Positions 18,149 to 26,504 of a stretch of DNA of 64,000 bases are shown piece by piece (positions within the stretch are counted from its first letter, which is position 1; each line of letters begins with the position of its first letter). Source of the DNA: Halomonas citrativorans (GTDB lineage Bacteria; Pseudomonadota; Gammaproteobacteria; Pseudomonadales; Halomonadaceae); NCBI RefSeq assembly GCF_900163645.1, contig NZ_FUKM01000003.1:1-64000 (forward strand), read 5' to 3'. The position numbers and the translations under genes are program-made. The notes under the pieces were generated by a model. It saw nothing but the letters and a program-made list of their open reading frames with translations, was not told where the DNA came from and did no database searches.

Positions 18149-19087
18149 TTACCAGCTAAAATCAGCGGCCTTGTCGCGGTCGATCAGTTGTACGTCGATG
18201 GGAATTTCCGCGGGCGCAGTTTCTGCACCCCAGTGCTTAGCCAGCGCTAAGCCGAGCCCCACACGCACCATGTCCGCGGGATATTGCGCTGAGGTGGCGA
18301 TGAACGCGGAATCAGCCTTCTGGATCTCTGCAACTGCCTCGGGATGACCGTCGACGCTGACCAGCTTGATGTCCTTGCCACTGGCCTCAATAGCGATTAG
18401 AGCGCCCAGCGAGCCGATATCGTTGACGCTGAAGAAACCATTAAGATCAGGGTTTGCCTGGATGATGTTCTCGGTGACCGTCATAGCATGGGTACGCTCC
18501 TGACGGCCATTCTGTTTGGTTACTATCTCGATGCCATCGTACTCATCAAGTGCGTCGGTGCAGCCTTCGATACGCTGCAGGATCGGCACAACCGGAATGC
18601 CATCCAGTAGGGCTACCTGACCTTCACCATTTAGTTGTTGGGCTAGGTATTCGCAGGCTAAGTAGCCGGCGTCATAGTTTTTGGAACCCACAAAGCCATC
18701 CACGGGGCCCTCTGCCTGGGCATCGATCGCGACCGTGGTGACGCCTGCCTCTTGGGCAGACAATACCGCCGTTTCAACCCCAACGGAGTCGGCGGGGTTG
18801 AGTAGCAGAATATCGATGCCTCGCTGGATCATGTCCTCTACGTCGCTGACCTGCTTGGAGACATCGTGGCGCGCATCGGTGACAATCACCTCAGCCCCTA
18901 GGCTCTCTGCGGCGGTCTTGAGCGCCTCCTGCATGGTCACAAAGTACTCGTTGTTAAGCTCTTGGAAGGACATGCCGATTGTCAGGGTATGCTCATCGGC
19001 TGCTGCGGTTCCTGCTACAAAGACGGCTGCGCAGGCAGAGGCAAGAGCCGCCTTGCGAAAGTTTGCCGTGTTCTTATTAATTTTCAT
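18149..19087 (-). CDS. Periplasmic sugar/polyol-binding protein (RbsB-like)
   Basis: A 312-residue precursor. Residues 1 to about 30 are a Sec signal peptide with a cleavage site near AAA-DEH. The mature part is a type I periplasmic-binding fold (IGMSFQELNNEYFVTMQEAL, DARHDVSKQVSDVEDMI, SVDGHPEAVAEI). It captures substrate for the downstream ABC transporter. It is the first gene of the leftward operon and has LacI-type operator sequences 45-76 bp upstream of its start, so induction by substrate is likely. Confidence 0.92.
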   Translation of the reverse strand: MKINKNTANFRKAALASACAAVFVAGTAAADEHTLTIGMSFQELNNEYFVTMQEALKTAAESLGAEVIVTDARHDVSKQVSDVEDMIQRGIDILLLNPADSVGVETAVLSAQEAGVTTVAIDAQAEGPVDGFVGSKNYDAGYLACEYLAQQLNGEGQVALLDGIPVVPILQRIEGCTDALDEYDGIEIVTKQNGRQERTHAMTVTENIIQANPDLNGFFSVNDIGSLGALIAIEASGKDIKLVSVDGHPEAVAEIQKADSAFIATSAQYPADMVRVGLGLALAKHWGAETAPAEIPIDVQLIDRDKAADFSW

Positions 19088-19130
19088 TGTTAACTCCGTG
19101 ATTGTTATTGTTTCTCTGAAAGGTTTTCAA

Positions 19131-19163
19131 TGTTGACAAGACTATTAATGTTAACGTCAACAA
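19131..19163. promoter_or_regulatory. LacI-type operator before the ABC transporter operon
   Basis: ATGTTAACGTCAACAA (19148-19163) matches the perfect palindrome at 20247-20262 in 14 of 16 bases, including the central CG. A further half-site TGTTGAC lies at 19131-19137, so GTTGAC and GTCAAC also form an outer inverted pair. It is probably bound by the LacI regulator encoded at 7813-8823. Confidence 0.6.
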
Positions 19164-19349
19164 TTTGAAGACTATGTGTCCTTTAGAGGCTGGTCAACGG
19201 TCATTCGACCAATGTCTATTCCTATAAAAATTTTACAAGTGGTCAAAGCGTTCATGCGAAGTGTTCATTCAAAACTGTAAGAGGTTGTAAGGTTGCTTGA
19301 TCTCATTAAGCTAAAAAAATACCTTAATAGTTGCTGGATTGAATACTTT

Positions 19350-20078
19350 CTACATATCAAAGTTGCTAGGCAAAACAACCATGTCTCGGATGGTTACGTT
19401 CCGGGGGCGAGTAAGCATGAACATAATCGCATCAGATACATCCGTCGGCTCGATGATACTGCCGGATTCTTTTGCTTTGCGCAGGTTTTCCTCTGGCCAA
19501 TCGGCAAGCAATGCGCTATTGACAGGGCCGGGAGACACAGAAGCCATGCGAATGCCGTGCTTGTTGACCTGGCGACGAGTAGTCTGGACAAAGCTGTTGA
19601 TGGCCCACTTGGAGGAAGCGTAGACTGGTTCCCAGGGCACGGGGAAGTGCCCCGCAACGGAGCTTGTCACCATAATGTCACCCGTGCGACGTTCGATCAT
19701 ATAGGGCAAGACGTTATGGACATTTTTCATCACTACATTGACGTTCAAGTTCAGCATTCTGTCGATGGCAGCAGGGGAAGTATCGAGTAAATCGCCGCCG
19801 ATATAACTACCAGCATTAGCGTGGAGAATATCCAACTGGCCTGCTTTCTCTAGAATTTGCGAGAGGAGAGTGTCGCAGTCCTGTGGGTCAAGCAGGTCAA
19901 TAACTAAAGGAAGCGCGGCTTCGCCAAGTTCTTCACAGATGGCTTTCAGCGCAGCATCATCTCGATCAATCATGACCACTCTGGCGCCGGCGTCAATCAT
20001 GGCCTTTGTGGTGGCCAGTCCGATACCTGATGCTGCGCCAGTAACGGCAGCAACCTTACCAGTGAGTTTATTAGCCAT
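19350..20078 (-). CDS. rbtD: Ribitol 2-dehydrogenase
   Basis: A 242-residue classical SDR. The ATG at 20078 is preferred over 20123 because it begins the family N-terminus and has GGAG upstream. Cofactor motif TGAASGIG lies at 13-20 with Asp38 (MIDRD), favouring NAD. Catalytic residues are Ser139/140, Tyr153 and Lys157. Segments HANAGSYIGGDLLDT, TTRRQVNKHGIR, SPGPVNSALLADWPEE and MLTRPRNVTIRDMVVLP match what I know of Klebsiella ribitol dehydrogenase. It oxidises ribitol to D-ribulose. It has its own promoter region with a perfect LacI-type palindrome. Confidence 0.88.
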   Translation of the reverse strand: MANKLTGKVAAVTGAASGIGLATTKAMIDAGARVVMIDRDDAALKAICEELGEAALPLVIDLLDPQDCDTLLSQILEKAGQLDILHANAGSYIGGDLLDTSPAAIDRMLNLNVNVVMKNVHNVLPYMIERRTGDIMVTSSVAGHFPVPWEPVYASSKWAINSFVQTTRRQVNKHGIRMASVSPGPVNSALLADWPEENLRKAKESGSIIEPTDVSDAIMFMLTRPRNVTIRDMVVLPSNFDM

Positions 20079-20246
20079 CTTATAATCTCCTATATCTTCA
20101 AGTTCCTCGCTTGGCGAGGCCATTTTGTTTCTAGAATGATGTATGCAAGAGATTTAGAAGTGTATCTAACAAGCCGAATCAGCTTTTTTACTTCCTCGCT
20201 CTTGATCCGTCTCAAAAGTACACGTAGATAAAATTGACGGCATGAT

Positions 20247-20262
20247 ATGTTGACGTCAACAT
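20247..20262. promoter_or_regulatory. Perfect LacI-type operator before ribitol dehydrogenase
   Basis: ATGTTGACGTCAACAT is a perfect 16-bp palindrome with central CG, 169 bp upstream of the rbtD start. It is nearly the same as the site before the ABC transporter operon. A TTGACG hexamer inside it reads as a possible -35 element on the minus strand. Confidence 0.62.
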
Positions 20263-20366
20263 TTATGAGGCTATTCTTTATTCAAATACGAATCAATGGG
20301 ATTAAGACCAATGTCTAGGTTTCGATGCTTTTGAGGAGATTTGAGTTAATCGTCTGGCTAGCATTC

Positions 20367-20414
20367 GATACAGGAGCAGCCGCTGAGCTTTAGCACAGCG
20401 GCTGCTCCTGTATC
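20367..20414. terminator. Strong 19-bp inverted repeat
   Basis: GATACAGGAGCAGCCGCTG (20367-20385) pairs perfectly with 20396-20414 across a 10-nt loop. No long T run follows on either strand. It lies between the polyol locus and the integrase remnant and may terminate the leftward transcript from the DUF1989 gene. Confidence 0.5.
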
Positions 20415-20454
20415 GTTTCTCAAACATATCTCCATGCTGATAAGCAGGTGACAC

Positions 20455-20520
20455 TTTATTTTAATGGCGTGGGCTAACGCCATTTCGGCGACGTCCCTCG
20501 GGTAGCTGGTCACTCGCCCC
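20455..20520 (-). pseudogene. Tyrosine integrase remnant, left copy
   Basis: On the minus strand this short stretch encodes VTSYPRDVAEMALAHAI, 17 residues identical to the C-terminal part of the larger integrase fragment at 33630-34180. The catalytic region is otherwise lost. Both fragments have the same orientation and bracket the metabolic genes between them. From here to 20707 I see no gene. Confidence 0.7.
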
Positions 20521-20707
20521 GTCTTACCTACGTATTATGAACACACAAGCGCTGTAGCCAAGCCAACTGTGTCTCACCTCTAGGTACACCCAACCTGTAG
20601 CCTTATCAATCGCCCCTTGCATTCAGTAACTTTGCTGCCTTTTTAAGGATTTGCGGGTGTTTAATTCAAATTGTTTGAAATTAGGGTTCAAAGTTTAAGA
20701 CAGTCTA

Positions 20708-21574
20708 TTATTTGTTCTTCTTTATCTCGACCCAATTGACCTCAGATAACTGACGGCCATGGCGCCCCTTATAGGGAGCAGGCTGCGGAGACTGCCAGCC
20801 TGCCAAGCGTTCCTTTTCCAGTGAGTAAACCTCCACGCCGAGCGGATGGCATGTCTCTAACGGGTCACGTGCCTCCGGCCCCCATAGATCTACTGAAAGG
20901 TCGCCGCCAGGGCAGCAAGAGAGTGCACACAGCAGATCGATTTCAGCAAAGAATTCGAGATGGTCGCCCTGGCGTGCTGGACAGGCCTTCATAAAGTACT
21001 GGTCATCATCGTTGAGCCCTGTGCATTGGAAAATGTTTAGAACATCGTGTACATCGAATTCGGTCAGCCCCCAAGGTTCCACTGCCCGGACTAGGTTGGA
21101 GTGACAGTGGAAATCGAAGTCCTCGCCAGTCAGCAGCCGATTGACGTACGGATCGCAACGGGTACCCAGCAGGTCGTGAACACGTCCCCCCTCGCTGTCT
21201 TCCCCATAGTTGGCCAGTGTGTCATCAATGATAGTCGCCATGGGGCGCAAATAGGGAAGGGTGGACCACAGTCTGTCGTAGGTGCTGACATGTGCACGCT
21301 GCAACTGGCGGGTACGTGAGGCCCACATTCGCTCTCTCGGATTATTCAGGTTCCACATGTTGAAGTCTCCTACCTGAGAGCCTTCGGTAATCTTGACCCG
21401 AAACACATGCCCAGCCGGTACACTCCATGCAAGACCGTCCCTAATGGGCACGGTATGCGTTTCCACCAGCTGGCGCGGGGCGTAGCGCTCCGTTAGACGG
21501 TCATAAAAAGCCTTATCGACATTGAGGGCTGACTCTTTGGTGGCTTGGTAGGCGGCAGGAACTTTACTTGCCAT
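20708..21574 (-). CDS. DUF1989 protein, urea-carboxylase-associated family
   Basis: A 288-residue cytosolic protein. The ATG at 21574 has GGAGG upstream; a longer frame to 21805 overlaps the GntR gene. Family hallmarks are AGHVFRVKITEGSQVGDFNMWN, a His-Cys-His segment (FDFHCHSNL) and the cysteine motif ALSCCPGGDLS. Members include subunits of carboxyguanidine deiminase and other proteins near urea/guanidine/amino-acid genes. Here only one copy is present, without urea or guanidine carboxylase genes. It lies next to a GntR regulator and an amino-acid-type ABC transporter, suggesting a role in breakdown of an imported nitrogen compound. Substrate unknown. Confidence 0.82.
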   Translation of the reverse strand: MASKVPAAYQATKESALNVDKAFYDRLTERYAPRQLVETHTVPIRDGLAWSVPAGHVFRVKITEGSQVGDFNMWNLNNPRERMWASRTRQLQRAHVSTYDRLWSTLPYLRPMATIIDDTLANYGEDSEGGRVHDLLGTRCDPYVNRLLTGEDFDFHCHSNLVRAVEPWGLTEFDVHDVLNIFQCTGLNDDDQYFMKACPARQGDHLEFFAEIDLLCALSCCPGGDLSVDLWGPEARDPLETCHPLGVEVYSLEKERLAGWQSPQPAPYKGRHGRQLSEVNWVEIKKNK

Positions 21575-21629
21575 GGAAAACCTCCATTGTGTATGTATGT
21601 GTGGTATGAGGAATGAAGATGGGCCTTGT

Positions 21630-22289
21630 TTAGCGAGTCTTATAGGCAAGCACGATATCGCTAACATAGGACTCCGACTCATAGAGATAGAGCTGCATCT
21701 GCTCTGCAGCTTCTGCCCGCTGGCCTGCTGCAAGGAGCGCGTAAATCCGGCGATCCCTCTCGAGCCAGCCACCCTGAAATCGTTTTTCGCTGCTAGACAT
21801 CGCAAAGATTAGCCGCAGTTGAGCGAGTATGGTGCTGAAGTAAGTGCTTAGTCTTTCGCTTTCTAGCAAACCCACAATGGCATGGTGAAAGAACAGGCTG
21901 CTGGTTCCCACTGCGTTCCAGCGGTTCTCAATTGCTGCTTCTTCACCTTCAGTCAGTATTCTGTCGATAGATTCAAAGTGCCTGTCGCTGGCTAAAGAGC
22001 TATGTTGGATAGCAGAAAGTTCAAGGGTATGCCGTACTTTGTAGATATCTCGTATATCCGATAGCGTCAGAACCCTAACCTGGGCACCCTTATTCAGTAT
22101 GTAGTGTATCAAACCCTCATAACGCAGCTGGCGGAGGGCTTCGCGAATGGTATTGCGTGAAGCCTGATACTGTTTGCATAGCCCCGATTCCACTAACGCC
22201 GTGCCGGGGGCAATCTCGCCTAAGATAATGGCATTTCTTAACTTAATCGCGATCATATCCGATAACGAAGTTTCGTCACTTGCTTCCAC
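21630..22289 (-). CDS. GntR-family regulator with FCD domain
   Basis: A 219-residue regulator starting at GTG 22289, preceded by AAGGAAAT. Residues about 10-75 are the GntR winged helix (AIILGEIAPGTALVESGLCKQYQASRNTIREALRQLRYEGLI). The rest is an all-helical FCD ligand domain (RHTLELSAIQ, then FHHAIVGLLES). FCD regulators often respond to organic or amino acids. It lies between the transporter and the DUF1989 gene in the same direction, and probably controls the unit. Confidence 0.88.
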   Translation of the reverse strand: MEASDETSLSDMIAIKLRNAIILGEIAPGTALVESGLCKQYQASRNTIREALRQLRYEGLIHYILNKGAQVRVLTLSDIRDIYKVRHTLELSAIQHSSLASDRHFESIDRILTEGEEAAIENRWNAVGTSSLFFHHAIVGLLESERLSTYFSTILAQLRLIFAMSSSEKRFQGGWLERDRRIYALLAAGQRAEAAEQMQLYLYESESYVSDIVLAYKTR

Positions 22290-22333
22290 GCTGTTATTTC
22301 CTTCCTTTATAATTTGACAACTGCGTTAAGTAA

Positions 22334-23872
22334 TTAGCTGACATTAAAGTCCTTGAGGAACCGCGTTACGCGTGGTTCGTTGCTATTCTCGAATATCTCG
22401 GCTGGCGTGCCGGTATGCACTATTGCGCCATCTTCCATAAACACCACACGGTCGGAGATTTTTTTGGCGAAGGCCATCTCGTGGGTGACGATGATCATGG
22501 TCATGCCTTCGCGTGCAAGATTCTCAATATTTTTGAGCACCTCTCCCACCAGTTCAGGATCTAGCGCTGAAGTCGGTTCATCGAACAGCATAATAGAAGG
22601 CCTCATCGCAAGCGCTCTAGCAATCGCTATTCGCTGCTGCTGGCCGCCGGAGAGCTGGTGAGGGTACTTATTGGCGTACTCGCGCATACCCACTTTTTCC
22701 AACACAGCCAAAGCCTCTTGCTCAATCAGATTGGCATTGCCGAAACGATGGTAGCGGGGCCCTAAAGTAACGTTCTGCAGGACGGTGCGATGAGGAAACA
22801 GATTAAACTGCTGAAACACCATCCCAATGTTTTTAATCTGATCGGTTCGGGGCAGTTGTGTTTTTCGGTCTGGCTTATTCGGGTTTTTGATGAACGTCAC
22901 ATCACCGTTCAACGTAATGCATCCACCATCAGGTGTTTCCAGACCGTTCAAGGTGCGAATAAACGTTGTCTTGCCTGATCCCGAGGGGCCGATGATCGAA
23001 ACAGTTTCGCCTTTTCTGACTTCCAGGGAAACATCCTTCAACACTGGCACACCATCAAAGCTCTTATTGATGCTTCTGGCATCGACCACAATCTCACTCT
23101 GCTCGATGCTCCGGCTAGAGAGATGCGGCGCTGGAGCTGGACTGCTGTCGGATGAGCTACTAGAGGCTTGCATAGCACTCTGTCTACTTGGGCGCTTGCG
23201 ACGCGTGACATCCAGCTTTCGCTCGGCCAGCTTGAGCAAGTTATCGAAGACGGTGACGATCATTACGTAGAAAAGGGCGACCATCAGCATGGTTTCCAGA
23301 ACCTTGAAGTTCTGTGTGTAGAGCCGCTGGCCCACCATGAGGATCTCAGCCAGGGAAATCACCGACACCAGCGAGGTGAGCTTGACGATGGTTATGAACT
23401 GGTTGGAGAGGGTCGGCAAGGCAATACGAATAGCCTGAGGAACAACGATTAGCCGCTGGATGCCCGTGTAGTTAATTCCCAACGCTCTTCCCGCTTCGCG
23501 TTGCCCGTTGGCCACCGCGAGCAGACCGCCACGATGGATCTCGGCCATATAGGCCGTCTCACTCAATACCAGGCCCAGTAATCCTGCAATGAAGGGGCTA
23601 CCTAGATAGCTACGAGTCCAGGGAATGACCTGGGGGAGGTTGTAGACGAAGATGAGTAGCACCAAAAGGGGCAGGCTACGGAAGAACCAAATGTAAGCAG
23701 CAACCGGTAGTCTTAAGATCCGGTACTTTGAGAGTTTGGCAAGTGCAAGGATAAAGCCCAGTGAGGCCGCAATGCTCCATGAGAGTAAGCTGAGGGCTAT
23801 CACCACCAGAGAGGCTTGCCACAGCGGAGGGTACCAAAAAAGGCTGAATGCGTATTCCCAATCGAAGTTCAT
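22334..23872 (-). CDS. Fused amino-acid ABC transporter permease-ATPase
   Basis: A 512-residue fusion. Residues 1 to about 225 are a HisM/GlnP-type permease with about five membrane helices and the EAA-like loop (EAGRALGINYTGIQRLIVVPQAIRIALP shortened here to its core: QREAGRALGI). A Ser/Ala/Pro-rich linker (about 230-255) leads to a GlnQ-type ATPase: Walker A GPSGSGKTT, signature LSGGQQQR, Walker B IMLFDEPTSALD. With the binding protein upstream it forms a polar-amino-acid-type importer. The single-chain layout guarantees equal subunits. Separate genes are the commoner arrangement in this family. Confidence 0.9.
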   Translation of the reverse strand: MNFDWEYAFSLFWYPPLWQASLVVIALSLLSWSIAASLGFILALAKLSKYRILRLPVAAYIWFFRSLPLLVLLIFVYNLPQVIPWTRSYLGSPFIAGLLGLVLSETAYMAEIHRGGLLAVANGQREAGRALGINYTGIQRLIVVPQAIRIALPTLSNQFITIVKLTSLVSVISLAEILMVGQRLYTQNFKVLETMLMVALFYVMIVTVFDNLLKLAERKLDVTRRKRPSRQSAMQASSSSSDSSPAPAPHLSSRSIEQSEIVVDARSINKSFDGVPVLKDVSLEVRKGETVSIIGPSGSGKTTFIRTLNGLETPDGGCITLNGDVTFIKNPNKPDRKTQLPRTDQIKNIGMVFQQFNLFPHRTVLQNVTLGPRYHRFGNANLIEQEALAVLEKVGMREYANKYPHQLSGGQQQRIAIARALAMRPSIMLFDEPTSALDPELVGEVLKNIENLAREGMTMIIVTHEMAFAKKISDRVVFMEDGAIVHTGTPAEIFENSNEPRVTRFLKDFNVS

Positions 23873-23940
23873 GCACTTTCTCTCTTTTATGGCACGTATA
23901 GTCCTGAAAGCAACTTCTCGGTGTCGGAGAGGTGAGTGGC

Positions 23941-24789
23941 TCAGTTATTGGAAAGCGCAGCTTCAACTTCATCAGGGTCTGGTGCGCTCAGGTTGTAGGC
24001 AGATAGGATCTCATCGTACTCCCCAGTCTCCTTCATATTTTCAATCGCAGAGGTGATTGCCTCCTTAATTTCAGAGTTGCTTGAGTTGACCCCAAGACCC
24101 ACCGGAATCGGGTAGATCAGCTCTTCCGAGGTAATCTTCAGGGCATCACCGGTATTTTCCACGGCGAGCTGTGCTACGGCCGCATCAGCAAACTGTGCCT
24201 CTACAGCGCCAGCCAAGATAGCCTGGGTAGCCTCAGGAGCGGTGGCAAACTCACGGATATCGATTTCGTCTAGCCCATTAGGCGTGCAGTGTTCGTCCGA
24301 TACTTTCGTAAGCTTTGGAACCCAGGACGCGCCTTGGATTGAGCTGACACGCATGCCACAGAGATCACGCGGTTCTTGGGGAGACTCGGCGTAGTTGCTG
24401 GCAGTCAAAATTGATGAACCAGTCTGTGTATGTGGAACATAATCAATGACTTCTGCCCGCTCTGGTGTGATATAAAGCAGTGAAGCTATGACGTCATACC
24501 GGTTCGATCGCAGTCCCACAATCAGCTGAGCGAAGCGCGTATCTACATACTCGGCTTCAAGGCCCATATGCTCTGCCACAGCATTCATAAAATCGACTTC
24601 AAACCCGCTAGGTGTGCCATCTTCCAGGTAGATATAGGGCGGGTAGGTCATGTCGGAGCCGATCAGCAGGGTACCTGGCTCAATGGTGGGAATATCGGCG
24701 GCATAAACAAAAGATTGTTGAGCAAAGCAAACAGCAGTCAGAATGCTAGAACCGATGATGATTTTTTTAAAAAATTGTTTTTTAGACAT
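23941..24789 (-). CDS. Family 3 extracellular solute-binding protein
   Basis: A 282-residue precursor with a Sec signal peptide (basic MSKKQFFKKI, hydrophobic core, cleavage near VYA-ADI). The mature protein has the amino-acid-binding signature (IGSDMTYPPYIYLEDGTPSGFEVDF in part) with the conserved Arg/Asp loop regions. It delivers ligand to the fused permease-ATPase encoded 68 bp downstream. The ligand could be an amino acid, an opine or a related nitrogen compound. AGGAAT precedes the ATG. It is divergent from the amidase gene and shares its promoter gap. Confidence 0.9.
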   Translation of the reverse strand: MSKKQFFKKIIIGSSILTAVCFAQQSFVYAADIPTIEPGTLLIGSDMTYPPYIYLEDGTPSGFEVDFMNAVAEHMGLEAEYVDTRFAQLIVGLRSNRYDVIASLLYITPERAEVIDYVPHTQTGSSILTASNYAESPQEPRDLCGMRVSSIQGASWVPKLTKVSDEHCTPNGLDEIDIREFATAPEATQAILAGAVEAQFADAAVAQLAVENTGDALKITSEELIYPIPVGLGVNSSNSEIKEAITSAIENMKETGEYDEILSAYNLSAPDPDEVEAALSNN

Positions 24790-24968
24790 TTTTTATTCCT
24801 TTTTTTGTATTTTATTCATGTGTATAACAAATTTGCCTCTACTTGGTATAGATTGTTGAACAATCTACGTCAAATAAGTGAGCAGCTTGTTCTAACTTTT
24901 TAAGCGTGTCATGTTGCTTACTAGCTGCTTGGTACGAGCCTGTTCACATGCCTATAAGGTGTCGCGCA

Positions 24969-26432
24969 ATGACATCAATTCCTAATGATCCTGTCGCTAG
25001 TGTCGGTGGTCTACGCAATGCTGGTGAAATGCTGCGTGCGGGGACTCTCTCTTCCGAGCAGATGACCCAGGATTATCTCACTAGGATTAACAAATTAGAT
25101 TCGTTTCTGAACGCCTTTGAACATGTAGAGGCCAAACAGGCACTAGCTACTGCCAGGGCCATGGATTGCCTTTTGGCAGCGGGTACGGACCTGGGACCGT
25201 TGATGGGGATACCGATCAGCGTTAAGGATCTGTTCACAGTCAAAGGCATGCCAATGACTGCAGGTTCCCGCGTAGATGTCTCGGATATTACCGACCCGAA
25301 TGAAGGGCCTTTTATTCAAGCATTGCGCCAGGCAGGCTGTGTAATACTTGGCAAGACCCGCATGGTGGAGTTTGCTTTTGGCATTACAGGTGTTTCGCAG
25401 CCACGGGGGACCCCGCGCAACCCCTGCGATGAAAAGATACATCGTATTCCTGGTGGCTCCAGTTCGGGCGCGGGGGTAGCCACCGCTGCAGGCCTTTGTG
25501 CCATGTCGATTGGAACGGACACAGGAGGATCGGTGAGGGTTCCTGCTGCTCTGTGCGGCGTGTTCGGTCTGAAGACAACGTTTGGGCTGTGGTCGACCCA
25601 AGGAGTGTTTCCACTAGCCCCCAATCTGGATACGATTGGCCTGCTGACCCGCAGCGCACGTGATGCAGCGCTAGCTTATGCGGAGATCATGCATCACTTA
25701 CATGGGGTATCTCGTCATCCAGTGGCGCTTGAAACTTTGCCGGGTACATCTCTTGGCTTACCGACGGAATATTTCTGGGAAGACCTTTCCTCCGATGTAG
25801 CGAAAGCCATGTCTTGGGCGAAGGATGAGCTGGCTGGCGCTGGCGTGCATTTTCAAAATGTATCGATTCCCGAAGCTAACGAGCGGGAAAAGTACTTTCC
25901 AGTCAGTATGCCCGTACAGTTACTTAACACCTTGGGGCGCGAGCGATTCGAATCAGGCCGGCATTTGATGGATCCGGTTATCGGTGACAGAACTTCATTG
26001 GGGCTCGACATCAAAGCGACTCACTTCCTTGAAGTTGAAACACGCCGCAGCCGCAACATTGTTAACGCTCTGGAGCAATTTCAAGGGGTGGATGCATGGA
26101 TCAGTCCCACCACTGCAAGTACTGCACCCAGTCTTGCAAGCCTTGATAACTATCAGGAAGGCTATCGCCAGGCGCTAAACATGACCCGAAATACTCAGCC
26201 TGCAAATTATCTAGAACTCTGCGCTGCCAGCCTTCCGTTACTGGTCGGTGACCAGTTTTTGCCAGTGGGATTGCAGTTGATGTGCCCACCACGCGAAGAG
26301 GGGAAACTGCTCGCCATTTGCCAGGCAATAGAGATTCAGCTAGGTAAAGTCGAAGTAAAAGTGTCAAGGAGGGGTTGTGAGCCTTCCGCTGCGACAGTGC
26401 AAAATTCCAAATTAGCCATTGGCAATCAGTAA
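24969..26432 (+). CDS. Amidase signature family hydrolase
   Basis: About 487 residues from ATG 24969 (AAGGTG upstream); in-frame starts at 24906 (GTG) and 24948 are possible. The Ser-cisSer-Lys triad is visible: Lys in PISVKDLF, the cis-Ser in GGSSSGAG and the nucleophile Ser in TDTGGSVRVPA. Family members cleave amides in a wide range of compounds, including GatA-like and allophanate/indoleacetamide hydrolases. It stands apart from the gatCAB operon type, and is divergent from an amino-acid-type binding protein gene. It probably deamidates the imported compound. Substrate not determinable. Confidence 0.87.
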   Translation: MTSIPNDPVASVGGLRNAGEMLRAGTLSSEQMTQDYLTRINKLDSFLNAFEHVEAKQALATARAMDCLLAAGTDLGPLMGIPISVKDLFTVKGMPMTAGSRVDVSDITDPNEGPFIQALRQAGCVILGKTRMVEFAFGITGVSQPRGTPRNPCDEKIHRIPGGSSSGAGVATAAGLCAMSIGTDTGGSVRVPAALCGVFGLKTTFGLWSTQGVFPLAPNLDTIGLLTRSARDAALAYAEIMHHLHGVSRHPVALETLPGTSLGLPTEYFWEDLSSDVAKAMSWAKDELAGAGVHFQNVSIPEANEREKYFPVSMPVQLLNTLGRERFESGRHLMDPVIGDRTSLGLDIKATHFLEVETRRSRNIVNALEQFQGVDAWISPTTASTAPSLASLDNYQEGYRQALNMTRNTQPANYLELCAASLPLLVGDQFLPVGLQLMCPPREEGKLLAICQAIEIQLGKVEVKVSRRGCEPSAATVQNSKLAIGNQ

Positions 26433-26504
26433 TCAATAGCAGTATCGAAAATCAGATGATGGCCAGCATGCCAATGGCCAGGGGTAAGGTTAAGCAGAGG
26501 TAAC

